DNA from: Brachionus rotundiformis
Lineage: Eukaryota; Rotifera; Eurotatoria; Ploima; Brachionidae
NCBI GenBank assembly: GCA_016802295.1
Contig: JAESIW010000129.1
Location: forward strand, 290,061 to 354,060
Reading direction: 5' to 3'
Length of the DNA stretch: 64,000 nt
Numbering within the stretch: the stretch's first letter is position 1; the number at the start of each line of letters is the position of its first letter. The notes under the pieces were generated by a model. That model worked only from the letters and a program-made list of their open reading frames with translations. It did not search any database and was not told the DNA's origin. Made by a program: the position numbers and the translations under genes. Shown one piece after another: positions 22,042 through 36,400 of the stretch.

Positions 22042-22879
22042 TGGCTTAGCTTTTTCTTTAATTCATTGTAAATAAAAGTTTAAATACATTTTGAGTTATG
22101 TCAATTTTTTTTATAACAAAAGATATTTATTTATTACATTTTTCTTTCACATTACAACCCTTTCTATTTCTAGGATTTTATTAATCTCGAAAAAAAAACA
22201 TATTCGATTGATAAATTTTAAATTAAAATTTTGTAAATGCTTATAAGTGGCAAAAGAATTACTATTTAAACAAATAAACTAAAGCTCTTTTAAATTAAAG
22301 AAAGTAAAAAAGTTTAGATCTCTTAATTAAACGTTTACTTGAGATACAAATTTGTTTAATTTGTTATGTCATTTAAATAAAAATTAACAAAAATTCAAAT
22401 TTAATAGCTTTCAACTTTATTTCTTGTTAATTTCTTTAGAATCAGTATTTTCTTTATTGTACTTTGCATCAATAAAAAAATCATGATTAAAAGAAAACTA
22501 TCAATTATCCTTAAGTTTAAACATTATCAACTTTAAAGAGTAAATTGTAATATAATGATTTAAGTGTCCAGTCAAATTTTTAATACTAGAAAAATATTTA
22601 AATTTAAACCAAAGTGCTGAATAAATCAAATATGGTAGGAATCAAAAGTTTTTTTAACGATTTATTAATAAATAAATTCTGTTTGTATAATGAAAAATCG
22701 CGCAAGTAACTTGTTAATACTTTTGTTTCTTAGCAATTATGTATTATATTTATTTAAAAATACTATTTTTAAAGCAAACTAAAAAATGTAGACAAGCTAA
22801 TATTTAGTATTTCAAAAGTAAATAAATTAATAAATTATTAGCGTCTTGATTTTGAAAAAAAAATATCAATAAATAATAA
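22042..22879. other. AT-rich intergenic stretch between convergent genes
   Basis: Holds the 3' UTRs of the first Ly6 gene (plus) and TDH (minus). Nothing else recognised. Confidence 0.6.
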
Positions 22880-24063
22880 TTATGATTGTTTAATTGCCTT
22901 TAGTTCTGAAAGCATTTTTACTACAAGATTTGGAAGATCATATTTGGGATCCCACTGCCAGTCCTTTCGTGCGTTCGAGTCATCAAAATCTTGTGGCCAG
23001 CTATCCGCTTTATTTATCATTAAATAATTATTGAAATAAAAAAAATTAATAAAATTTACCTATTTCTTGTCTTGAATCAATTTTATAGCTTATTTCAAAT
23101 TCTGGAATGTGTTTTTTAATTTCTAAGAATATTTCCTCCGGAGTAAAACTCATTGCAGAAATATTATATGTTCTTTGGTTCAATTTATCAGATGGATATT
23201 CCATAAACTGAATAACTGAATTTAGACAATCTTCAATATACATCATTGGTAACTTAGTATCATGTTTTAAATAGCATTCAAATTTTTGGGTTTCTAAAGC
23301 ATCGTGAAAAATTTTAACTGCATAGTCAGTTGTTCCTCCTCCTGGTTGTGTGTCTGCAGATATTATTCCAGGAAATCTTAAGCATCTAAAGTCGATGTTA
23401 AACTTTTTTGCATAGTATTCTCCTAGCAATTCGGCATAGACTTTGGTAACTCCATAAATTGTTTTAGGTCTTTGAATAGTCAAATCAGGAGTTGGATTTC
23501 GAGGAGATTCTGGACCAAATGCTCCAATTGTACTTGGTATAAAAACTTTAAGCTTAAATTGTTTTGCTAATTCTAATATATTTTGCATTCCAGTAACATT
23601 CACACTTAATGCAAGGGGCACATTCTTTTCTCCAACTGCACTTAACAATGCGCTAAAATGAATAATCCAATCAATTTTATTATTCACAATGATTTGCTGT
23701 AAACTAGGAAAATCAAGAACGTCCGCATAAAGATATTTTATATCTAAATTAAGCTTTTAATTTATATTTACTGAACATTTTTTACAATAAATTCACCTTT
23801 ATTTTGAATATCGATGTTTGGTTTTACTATATCAGATAGTATTACATTTTCTTTTCCATATCGTTTTGAAATTAAAGTTGCCAAGCCTGGTCCTAATTGA
23901 CCTAAACCTCCTAAACAAACAAAAAATAAAATGCTAAAATGATATTGTTAACCATACCTGTGATTAAAACTTTGGGAGATAAAGAACTAGATAAATTTCT
24001 GGATAGAAATTTATTAGGACTAATTAATAGACTATTGGCTAAAAATTGACAGGTTTTAATCAT
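22880..24063 (-). CDS. TDH: L-threonine 3-dehydrogenase, mitochondrial
   Basis: Oxidises L-threonine with NAD+ to 2-amino-3-oxobutyrate in mitochondria, feeding glycine and acetyl-CoA. Four exons: 23958-24063, 23797-23910, 23060-23743 and 22880-23007; 343 aa. This is the short-chain, epimerase-like animal TDH. A Ser/Leu/Lys-rich presequence of about 30 residues is followed by the Rossmann motif KVLITGGLGQLGPGLATL. Next are the SALLSAVGE segment, the catalytic YxxxK pair in YGVTKVYAE and the substrate-side FRCLRFPG and PGGGTTDYAV. The end DSWPQDFDDSNARKDWQW is a strong family signature. Catalytic residues are intact, unlike the human pseudogene. It is divergently arranged with CFAP54, sharing a 434-bp intergenic region. 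Confidence 0.95.
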
Positions 24064-24497
24064 AATTTGAAAATCTATTTTTTTAAATTCTAAAAACTAA
24101 ATCCTTAAATATTTAAGAAGAATAGCTTAAATATAATAAAAAAAGCCACACCTAACTTTCGATTAAAATCAGAAACTAAATCTTAGAATCGCTTAAAACA
24201 AATAAAATTTTTAGACACTTTACAAATGAATAAAAATTAATAATTCAATACTTAAAAGGTAAAAATCTTTGAATTAATCAAATTGGCAAGCTAAATTACA
24301 TAATTTCTAGGTTCCAAAAATACTGTGACATTTTGAGCTAAGACAAAAAAAATTTACTTTCAAATTACAGTAACTATGGTAACAATTTACTAAAGGATAA
24401 GAAATATAAATTTCAAATAAACAATTAAAGGACTAAAAATTCAAACTTGACTCTATTAAACAATTGAATATTTAGTGAATCTTTTAATCTATTTGAA
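24064..24497. promoter_or_regulatory. Divergent promoter region of TDH and CFAP54
   Basis: A 434-bp gap between two head-to-head genes. It contains one recognisable element, the X-box at 24370-24383, placed near CFAP54. No CpG cluster or TATA element can be told apart from the AT-rich background. Confidence 0.6.
24370..24383 (+). promoter_or_regulatory. Consensus RFX X-box upstream of CFAP54
   Basis: GTAACTATGGTAAC matches the 14-base X-box consensus GTHNYYATRRNAAC at every position and is nearly symmetric. It lies about 115 bp upstream of the CFAP54 ATG at 24498. RFX factors bind such sites to drive ciliary genes in worms, flies and vertebrates, so both position and target gene fit. Confidence 0.8.
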
Positions 24498-27400
24498 ATG
24501 GCTTCAACACTGAGAAGTAAAGCCATCAAAAATGTCACTAAGGGGAATACTTCAGCATATTATTCATATGTCGAAGAACGAAACGGATCGAACCCTGTAA
24601 TCCAACAATTTGAAAAAGAACTAAATGATTACATGGGTTTTATAAAAAAGAAAAATAGTGGATTTTTAAAACCTGGTGAACACGCACCTTGTAAAGTGTA
24701 ATAAATTTAAATTAAAACTGATATATTTTGAAATCAATACATTTGATTTTAGTTCAGATGTTTTGTTCGATATTTGGAATAAGTTTGAACCAAGAGTAGC
24801 TCAAAGGCTATTCTACCAGAAACTAATGCAGATTGGGGAATATTTAGTTGAAAACAAAGAATATTCAACTGCAAGTTGGCAATGCTATGACAGATATTTA
24901 AATTCGATTTCAGAAGTTAATTTTGATAGTATTCATTCTGTTGAATCTTTAAAAAATCACTTTTTTCCCAATAATATTGGTACCCAAGAAAATAGTGATA
25001 TGACATTTAGAGCTCTAATGGGACATTTAATTTGCAAATTCCATCTTACTGTTAATCATGATCCAAAATTGCATAGTACCAGTTCGATTTTAGAAATTGC
25101 TAAAATAATGCATAATTTGCGGATGATAATGCAACTTTTGTTTGAAGTAGAGCATTTTTGCTGGCTTATTTATAATGCTACCATTTACATGTATACAATT
25201 GGAAGATTTATGATGCAATATGGACAATCTAAAATTGTATTTTAAATTTTATAATATATCTTAATTATTAATTTGTATTTAAGACAAAATCTTAAAAATT
25301 AATTATTTAAATTTAAGTTATTTTTAATTTAATAATTCGGGTCAAATTTTTTAAGGTCTTGGAATTTTTTATTTTTTGCAGCTTATCTATGGAATGTTCA
25401 GTAGCTCTGCTAAACTCAAAATACTTGTCATGGAGAGCTACTTTATACGCTGCTACTTGCCAATGTTATTATGACTGTCGATATTATGATGATGGAGAGG
25501 TATTTTTTAAAATTTTCATCTCTTAAGAATAAATCATTTGTTTAGATATTTGCAAGGCGAGCTTTATCAAAGATTAATGAACTTCATGAGCTAGAAATTG
25601 CAAGTATTACAGGACAAAATGGAATTGACATTTCACAATTTAGGGAGGCTACAATTAAAGTTTGTCATTTCTTATCCTGTTAAAAAAACCTTAATTTATT
25701 ACTTAAAGATCGGAGCTGTTTTGTTTAAAAGGCTTGTGTACGAAAGTAGAAGAAAATCGAAAGGTGTTTACCGTCCTAAGAATAAACTTGCTTACAAGGA
25801 TATCAACAATGTAAGCTATTTAAATAATAATTATACAATCGATTTTAAAAATTATTCACCTTAAGTTATCATGGCCACGAACAGGAGTAGAAAAAATTTT
25901 AAATGAAATGTTTGATTGCTCTTCAGCTCAATTTTTGGCTATTGAAGAAGCACTTAATGATTCTAATAGAAGAATTGCAATGCCTGGTTCATCTGGTTAT
26001 GAAGGAGAAAATGATATGTTCGATGTAAGCCTTGAGCTATTGCTTGCCGCAGAATATTTGGCTAATGGAGGTGGTGGAAAATCACCTCTACCAAATGAAC
26101 AACTGTCAGATTTTAAGGCTTTAGTGAAAGATACTTCAAGTTTATTGACAATTGCTATACAAGGTAGAAATAATGTTTTTAAAATTTTGTATAAAATTTG
26201 TATAATTTCAGGAAATAATGGAGTTCACGTAAAGAATTTTTTAAAGATTGTAAAGTTTGCATTCAATTATGAAGCTTGGGAAATTTTTCGTAGAATTTCT
26301 CAGAAAATAATTGATTTTATTGAAGTATTTATTGAATTAATTAGAGTTTATTTAAATTTATAGATGATTATAATTAAAGAATGATCATGAACTATTGGAA
26401 ACATACAAATCGGATTTGCTTGTCATTTATCTACTTCAAGCCGCCGATAAATATTATAGTCATTTGAGGAAATTGAGACAAATAAAAAATGATCAATTAA
26501 AAGCAACATTGGCAGCTGCTAAAGAAAAATCCAAAAAGGATGCAAAAAATGAAGACACTAATATTAAAAACAGTAATACTGACGTTGAAGAAAAAGCTCA
26601 AGAAAACAAAGGCAAAAAATCCAAGAGTAATCTAAAAACTACAAGTCAACAGAAAGTAGATTTTGTTGATAATATTAAAGATAATGAGACTAATGAACAT
26701 GATGTTGCTTCATGTAAATTTTGTTTATGATGTTTTTTTTGACTTTTCTATAAAACATTTTTAGCTCCGGGAGGGGCCGAATTAAGCAAAGAAGAAGACA
26801 TTTTATTTAATATTGGATGCAAATTAATATTGATAATTGATTCTAATATTCCTGTAATTTAAATTACTCTGTAAATTGATTTAGTTATCTTGAGCATTAT
26901 ATTTTAATAGCCAGAAGAAATTGATCATGATGTTATGGTTGATATTACATTATTATTGTGGAAGAAATGTAAAGAAACATTTCAAAAATATCAAACTGGA
27001 TCCCATGATAACTATAGATGGGTTACAAAATTAGAAAATTTTTCAAAAGTTTGATTTTTTATTTTATTTTTAAGAATTGAAATACTTTATTTTAAAAGTG
27101 GCTGTATATTTTGAATGTTTGTCATGAATCTATGTGCTACTTTAATATTTCATCTATTGATCCAGCTGTTTTTGGACATTGCTCATTGAGATTAGGGCTA
27201 ACATATGAGTCTTTAGCTAATATAAATTTCAAACGATTCACTAAAGGTATTTTTTAAAGTAGACTTTAAAAAAATAAAATAAAATTTTATCTTAACATTT
27301 CATAGATTCATCTTCACAGTTCGAAGTTCAAACTTATGATGATCAATACTCTGCTGCTAAAACGAATCTAACAAAACTGAGTACTTAATTTAAAAATTAT

Positions 27401-30400
27401 CAAGTCTGTAATAAAAACGATTTTTAGATTTTGAGTTTAGTGAAATATCAAGCGAGCGTTTTGGAGCCTCGAATGATATTCGAGGAAACTTAATTAAAGC
27501 AAAGAATGTACTCAAAAAAGCTTTAATAGCAATTTCTCTTGCAAGGGCTACTGTATCGAAAACTGATAAATCATGTCTTTGTGATAAAGATTATGTAAAA
27601 ATTATTTTTACATTTTATACAAGCATTAATTTCTTATTTTAGACACTTGATTTTGTTGAGCTTGGACTAAAAACAAACATCAAAATTCCAACTAACTCGA
27701 GAAAAATAGAAAAACTTAAAAATTTAAAGGAAAAAAGTTTTAATTATAGAAAAAATTTTGAAATTGATTCCATTACAAAGCTAATTGGTGACCTTCATGT
27801 TGAGTTGATATTCCTGTATCATAAAATAAGTGTTCGTCTTTTACAACATCGAGAAACTCCAATAAAAGGAGAAAAACTTCTTGCACTGATTGACCAAGAC
27901 TTTGAAATTTTACTTAAAGAATGCAAAAAGAATACGATTTCTCAATCGTTGCTTTTTCTTTCCAAGGCATTAAGCTTGACACATTTTCATTTGACTGATC
28001 AAAACAAACTAAGAATGGAACAAAGAAATTTAATAAAAGTATAAAATTTGTTTGGCAATAATATAAATTTTTTAAAAACTGTTTAATTCCAATAGAAAGC
28101 ATATGATAAATTAAAAAAAGCCGAAATTGAGGATGAAATTTTATTTGAAAAACATGTAAAGTTAGATGCTGAAACAAGTGTTAAATCAAAAATTCCTCCA
28201 GCTCCAATTGTATGCTTGAAAACTTTTGACAAAATAGTTGTGCAGCCAAGAAATTTCGAGTCTATTGATGGAACCAAAGCTTGTTGGTACAGGGTTTTTG
28301 CCGGTCTTGCTTCAAATGTGAATAATAAAGCAAGAATTAGCGATTACAATTTTGTTGGAAGTGGTGAACAAGTATATATTTCAAATTTTAAATCTTTCAC
28401 ATTATATATGAATAATATATATATATTTAATTAATAATTTTCAAGTATATATAAAATTTATAAAATTTTTATCTCAAGATTCCTGCTAAAACATCTGAAA
28501 AAGTTTCGATTTCAGGCCTTTGTCCTAATGAACAATATATATTTGCTGTTGCAGCTTATGATAGAAATGGATTATTGATTGGAGATTCAATCGGAGAATC
28601 TTCTGATCCGATTTTAGCTTCTAGTACCTTATCTATTCTAATGAACTGGGCATACCTATGTCAAATAGCTTATCAAATTGGTGATTATGAAATGAGTTTA
28701 TCAGCTTTCAAAATATTATGGAATCTTTTTGTCATAAAGCCTATTGAGCCTGTCAGAGAAACTATTTTAATTAAAAATGAACCCGATTTTGAAGTTTCTT
28801 TCCATCAGTAATCAAATAATTTTCAATTTTTTATTTTTACTACCTTTATATTTAGGTTAAATTATGAAATGATTCAAAAGACATCGCCAATTCTTCTAAG
28901 AAAATTTTTAGAGTGTATATTTATTGTAACTGATATTAAGATTAAATCAAAGAAAATATTTTGTGATGTTTTATTTAATGGAAAAATACAAAACAATAAT
29001 CAAGTAATTTGATATTTTTAAAAATTTTAACGTTTAAAAATTGTTTTCTAGATTGATAGGGTAAGAGAATGTGAAAATCTTTTGGTTGCAATCGAACTTG
29101 CTTCCTGGCTTAATGAAGCACCAATTATTTTACAAGCAGTAGTCCAATGCTATGGCCTTTTGGCCCCCTTGATTTATTTCAATTTAGCTTATGAACCGAT
29201 TATAAAAGTATTAGAATATAACGAATTTGATTCAATAATTAACTTTTTGATAGATAATGTCCCATTGTCTACTTATTTTAGAAGAACTTCCAGTTTCTGT
29301 TTTCATCAAAAAACCAAAAAATATGTTCGAAAACCTTCAACATATGATAGCTTGTTCTACATTTTATTTGACTGATGTAAGATTCATTAAGTATATGACA
29401 TAATTTCTTTAAGCTTACTTTTAAAAGGTACTTAAACGCTTAGATAGGAAAGTTTTGTCAAATTTTTTCAATTCAATAGGAAGAAAATTGCTTGGAATGG
29501 ACGAAAATATCAACAATGAAATAGGTGATTATATCGAATTTAATAAAAAAGTATTAAAAAAAATATTTATTTAAGAAGTTGATTCTGAAGAGACGTCTGG
29601 TAATAAGCTTAAAAATTTGAAGAAATCTGATGATAAAGTTCCAAATATGAGACAAAATGAAATTAGAGCTTTGGAAAACCAATTGGCAAAATCGAATATT
29701 ACAACGAAAAATGCATTCTTTAACATGCTTACAGGAAATGAAGATATGGCGCAAATTTATTCATTCATCGTAAATAATCCTACAAAAATAGCCTATAAAG
29801 AGCTTATAAAATTCCGTAAACGAAACAACTATTTTGAAATGCTGATAGCTCTTCTTCATAAAGCTCTTAACGAAGACTTAACACAAGACATAACTGAATG
29901 GTCTCTAGAAATTATTGATTGGCTACAAAAGAGAAATGTCTCCATTCTTGGCAATCCAGAAATTTCTAAGAAAAAACCTGATGGATTTGTGGCCAAACCA
30001 TTCGCTTCAGACATAGTTTCTGAAATCAATGATACAGCAACAGCTAGTATAATGCCAACTAAGAATAAAAATAAATCAAAACGTAAAATTAAGAAATACA
30101 AGCTTCTAATCCCAATTGATTTAGATCTAAATGAAAAAATAAAATTAGAAGAAAAACAAAAAGGAGCTATCGACTTACTGTATGATCAATTTCCTGAATT
30201 GTACGAAAAGTGGACCCGTAAAAAAAAATTTAGAAAGATATTGAAAGATGAATCAGCATTTAAATCTCAGTTTTTCGTAATTAATGCTCTTAGCAATTTT
30301 AGTCAATTAATGAATCGTGTTAATTTAAACGGATCTAAAAGCTTTCTATTTGAAAAAGTAAATAGTAGTTCGTATTTAGATCCGCAAAATTTTTTGTTTG

Positions 30401-33400
30401 ATAGAGCTAATGTAGTAATAATGAATTTTTCTGAATTAATTATCAATAAATTTGAGAGCTTTACAGCAAAGCCAAAAAAATCTGAGACCAAAATAACAAG
30501 AGCTCATGTATCACCTTCAAAAGCATCAAAATTTTCGTTTTCAACAAGTGAGGAAAAAGTTGAAATAAAAGATACGGCTGATTTGATAGCTGATATTTTA
30601 AATGGAATAGAAAGCCAAGCTTCAGGAGATGAAACAACAAGAAGTACAACTGATTCCGATTCTAGTAAAAAATCGAAATTTTCAGTCGGAGAATTTGTAG
30701 ATTTAGCGTCTAATATATTCGATAGATTTAAGATCGCTATTGTTTGTTAAATTTTTAAGTTATTTTTAAACTTTTTTATTTTATTATTATAAAAAAAAGG
30801 TAATTGCTCATCGAGGTAAACAATGGACTCAACTGCAAAATGCATGCAAGTTGATGTTTAATTGCATTAATTCATTCGTTCTTTTTCTTCCTGCATTGAC
30901 GGCAACCCACAATAAACAATTTAGGATTAAAGATCTTTGGAGAAGCATGAGTCTATCAATATATTTGGCAGCTGACAATTTACTTGATATGCTTTTTTTT
31001 ACCAATCCAATCGAAGTAAAAAATTTAATTGTTTAGGTAATTTATTAATTGAAAATTTAAAGAAAAACATTCATCGCGATATTCAAAATAAAATAAATAA
31101 ATGGTACGATTCTAACAGTGTCGGAAAATCTGGTTCTAGCCTAAAATTTGACTGTCCACTAGATGATATTAATAGTATAGATTTACGATTTGTTAAAGAC
31201 TTCGTATTCAGATCAGTTCAATGTTTGTCTTCATGTGAAAAATGGGAAAAATGTGCCAGTATTGCTTTAAAATTTAATGCAATTACCAGGTTTGTTTCTA
31301 ATAGTTAATCATTTAAAAATTAAGTATTTTATTTTATAGCTATAAATATGCTGAACAACTAAGCCCAATTATTGCATTTTGTCAGCATAAAATATTGGAC
31401 CAAATAACATCGTTGGGCCAAGATAAAACACAAAAGCATTTTGAAAAATTAAAAGCAGAATTAGGTCGATATCCAAGAATCGAGGATTTGTTCTTTATTA
31501 ATTTTAAAATTGAAATCGAACATTCCAAACTGGATAACTTAGAGTTAGGAACCAAAATCGATCCCAAAGTTCATAATATTTACGAAAGTAAATTTAATAA
31601 ATTAGCAAATAAATATATCAGGATTTTATTTTTTTTTAAATTTAAGATAACAAACGTAGTAAGGAATTAATTTCGATTCCTCTAGATATTGACCAAACTC
31701 TTGGAGACCTTAAAGATGCAATGGAAAATAGCTTGTATCATTCAAGATCTTTGTTACATGCCAGAAGACTGCTTACTTTATATTTATTAACCAAAACTTC
31801 TCAGACAGGTTATATTTTAACGCGTCAAAAATTTAAATTAAAAAAAAAAACACTTTTTAAGACTTTTTTATGATTGATCACGATTTAAATAGTGTGGGAT
31901 TAGAATTTGAAAATGATGAAACTACAACTTCTGTTCGAGTCGGTTTTGAGGCAAATAAGAAAAATAAATCGAACCTTAATAATAGCCAGTTTATAAATAC
32001 TTTTTTTCATTCAAATCCGATACATTTTTCTGGAAAAGATTTTAAAAATGAAAAAGAAGTATTCGTAAAGGATATAGCCATAGATTTAAATACTATTATT
32101 GAAAGCTATACAAAATGCATTCGTAATTTAGTTTTTCATCATATATAAGATTATTTTAATTTTAAATTAATTTAAGAACTTCTAATTGCTAACAAAGAGA
32201 ACGATCAGGCGATTCAGGCAATGCATGAATTAGGAAATATATATCATTTTTCCAATGATCTAGGGTAATGTTTTTAAAATAATATTTATTTATTAAAAAA
32301 AATTTAATTTAGAATGGCTTATAAAAATTGGAATGATGCTTTAGACAAGCTAACCGGTGTTAAAAATTGTTTGATTAATTGGAGAAAAGACTTCTTCGAT
32401 TCTTCTCAAAATGACATAAAAAGCGACCTTATTTTAGAAAAATGCGGTATATGGGGTTGTCTATTAGGTGGTGTGTTGACATCTAAAATGGCTCAGTAAA
32501 ATATTAACAAACATTTTGTACAATAATTTATAACATTTTGATTTAGATACTATTTGACTAACGACTTAGAGCTTAAAACTGAATGTTGTTTGCTATCAGC
32601 TACATTTTTTAAGAGCATCTTCGGAGCATCAATTCCATATTCACGTCATGATTTTGATTATTCAAAAGACTATCTTGAGTTCATCAATTCTGATTATCTA
32701 ATACCTGGAATGATGTTCAATAGTGAATTGTAATTATTAATTCAATATCCTGTTATTAATTAAGTTTTTGATTGAAATTTTTCTAATAGATTTCGCTTTG
32801 ATGTTAAGTATATAATTTCTTCTTTAAATTATATATGCATTGAATTGCTAAACGCTGGCCATTGTCTTCATGTAAGCTTTATTATTTCTTTAATTCAGTT
32901 CTATATTTTATAATAGATAATGCCATCCGTAGTATTGTATGAATATTTTGCCAAAATGCTATGCAGAGACCTATCGCATACTGTTTTAGCCAGACTCATC
33001 AAAATTGAAGCATTAATCAAACTAAATATGTTTAAAGAAGCTATTTCAATTTTATATACAGTTCAAAAAGGAGAAAACTTGCCACATTATATTGATGACA
33101 AAGGAAAAAATTTTACGCCAGACTTTAGATATGTAAGTAAATTAAATAATATTTTTAAAGAAACAATAATCTAAAAAAGAAATTACTGGATAGTTTATAT
33201 TGAGTTAAAAAAAGTTAAGATATTATAATATGCCTCGACTGCATAAAAATTTGCTTAAGTCCATTACAATAACAAATGTAAAAAAACTGATTATACTTAT
33301 CACTGATGCTATTCCTATTGTTCTAGCTACTACTAGAATTTTTTTATAATCTGGTTTTTCTTCTTCACAATATTTTCCTAAAAAATAACTAGTGCAAATG

Positions 33401-36400
33401 CACTCAAAGTGCTGGGTTAAATTAGTTAAATTTGAATCTTGATTTGTTCCATTAAATAAGATTTGCTTTGATACGCAATATCCTCCATTTAGACACTTAA
33501 CACTATCACAGGAATCTATTTTTTTTTCACAATTAATTCCATAAAAGCCTTCCAGACAAAAACAAGAATATTCCAATTTTTTTTCATTAAACGAACAACT
33601 TCCTTCATTTAAACAAGGTTGATTTTCGCATAAATTACGAATGTATTCACAATTTTTTCCAATAAAAATATGATCACATTCACATCCATAATTTCCAATT
33701 CCCAAATAGTTAATACAAGTAGAATTATTAAGGCAAGGATTATTCTTTTCTGAACAGTCATCTTCTTCAAGCTCGCAAAATAGCCCATCAAAGAATATTG
33801 GACATATACATTGAAAACCGTCTGATAAATTAATACATGATGCATTATTTTTGCATGGATTTGGATCGCAAAGATCTTCAATTGTCTGAAAATTTGCTAA
33901 ATAATTAGCTGAAGTAACCATTGAAAACTTCTGAGTTGGTGCAGAATTTAGAAATGATAACTTTGGACTACTACTGACAGGGTTATTATTTAAAGAATTC
34001 ATTACGTTAGATTCAGTACTTGATGAAAAATCTAATGATTCTTCTATTACAGATGTGAATATTTTAGTGCCAAAAGTAATTCTGCTTTCAACTGTATCAC
34101 CTATTGAACTAATTTCCTTCGTTTCAGAATTCATTTTGAATTCACATGATTTCCCTTTAAAAATTTACAAAATTTCAAAATTTTTAAGCGATCACAAAAG
34201 AATTACCAAAATATTCTAAAGGACATATACAACAAAAATCTGAAATTGAAGTTTTTATACAAGTCCCTCCATTTAAGCAAAAATTGCTTTCACATAAGTT
34301 TGTCATTTTTTCACAATATTTTCCTGAATATGATTCACTTTCACAAACGCATTTTAAGTCTCCATTATTTTCACTAACACAAGTTCCCTGTTGGCTACAG
34401 TATGGTTGAGGAACAAACAATGCAGAAATACATGCTGATTGATTACAAGTTACATTATTCTTATTCTCAATCGAGCCACAAACACATACAGGTGTTTCTT
34501 GTAAAAGAACACATCGTCCAAGATCTTTGCATGTAAAATTTAAACATCTATTTAAAACACATTTGTATTCTGAATTAAGCATAAAACCTTAATTACTTAA
34601 ATTTAATATTAAAATTCTTTACGTTAATACTTACAAACCTTCTTTACAAAAACAACTAACAGTCCCATCAAAATTAACAAAGCAGTCTCGATTGTCGAAA
34701 GTTTTAATTTCAGGAAAATCATACGCAAAAAATTCAAAATCAGAATCTTTTAGTAAGCTATTGTTATAAAAGTAGTTACAATTGGGTCCAAAATAACCAC
34801 ATGGACATATTCCTAAACACAACTTAAAACAAAATAGCAATATTATTTTCGATTTCATTTTTATTTTTTATTTTTAGATTGATTTTCATTGGAATTCATC
34901 TAAACCTATCTTCGATTTAAATAATCTAAAAGTATTATTAATATTTTAATAACTATTTGTCATTCATGATTTTCAAATATTAAATTATAGTGCTTGGAAA
35001 CAATTCTATCTCTAAAACTGCCTTATAATATTATTAAATTATATGGATCTCATTTATCAAGCAAATTTTATCTGATACAATGTAAATTGTTGGTACAAAT
35101 AGCATCATGTATACCATGTTCACCAAATTTTAAAGAATTCAAGTAAATTAAAATTATCCATTCCATTGTTAATAATTTATAATATTTTTTAAGTTCGAGT
35201 CAATTATTTAATTTTCATGACTCTTTTGTTTTGAATTTAGCTAATTTTCAACGAATTAAACTTCCGTCATCATTTAGTAATTCACGAAAACCTGTTGGTA
35301 AGTTATTAAAATAAAAATTGTCCTTTTCCAATAAAAAAAATAAAAATTTTTAATTTATTCTAGAAATAATTGATGATTTTGATACTGATTTAGGTACCTA
35401 AGAGTTTTTATTAGAAAAATATTTTAAAAATTTAATAAGCACGTTCTTATTTTATATTAAGAACAGTTTTTTTACTCATCCTGTCAAAAAAAATGGAATA
35501 ATTTTTAAAATAGATTAGATATTGAAAAGCGGATAGATTAATTTTAAGTTTTGTTATAAAATTTTTCTTTTGTCTTTTTTTGACTGGTAACATACTTGAA
35601 TTTTTAACTAACTAAAACACAAAATATTATCTTTAAAAAGTAAAATTAATTATTAACTTGAAAATGTTTTTCTTAACTAACATTCAAAGTTTGAATTAGA
35701 AGACTAAATAGCTTAGAATTATAAAAGTATTAATATTTCAAATAAAAATCATTTTTTTTAGAAGAAAATCCTGAGGTGATCAGAATATTCAGTAAATCTA
35801 CTATTCCATTGAGTTTGGAGTTTATCAAAGGATGCATTTTGGGGTCTGCAAAAACTATAATCAATAAATGCCTTAGAGCTTTCGGTGAAGATTTTCCAAA
35901 GATAGAAAGTATGAAATTTATCAAATATCCTCTCAAATGAAATTCCTTTATTTAAATTAAAATATTTTTTATTCATAGAATATTGCATATCAAATTATTG
36001 GCAAAAGGAATTTAAATATGAACTTTTTATATTGTTAGCCAATATTGCTGATCAGTCTCACTTGACCTATTTGTCTCTACAAAATATATTTGATGCCATG
36101 AAAGAATTAGCGATTGAAGAAATACCAGAGTCAGTAAAAGAAAAAAAAGCATTAGTTTCAGCTCTTAAAAAGAATAAAACAAACATATCTAAACAGCTGA
36201 AAGGTGTAAAAAAAGGAGTCTATCAAATATTTGACTCTATTTCTCGGTCACATATGAACTCAAGATTATGGGTGAGAGCAAGAATGCTTTTTGTGCAATA
36301 CATGTTTAATCAATTAAATGACATTGGAAAAGCAAAAGGTCATGATGATTCAATTGTCAAAGATTTTACTGACTTAAAGTATTATTGTGAAAAAAGTATA

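Noticed and set aside
29208..29375. Reading through 29208-29253 as coding
   Set aside because: The alternative with a 46-bp intron restores the conserved LLILEELPVSVFIKK and QHMIAC segments of CFAP54; read-through loses them.
33133..34990. Splitting CFAP54 into two genes around the EGF gene
   Set aside because: Exons on both sides join in phase, and both halves belong to the same large protein family in order.
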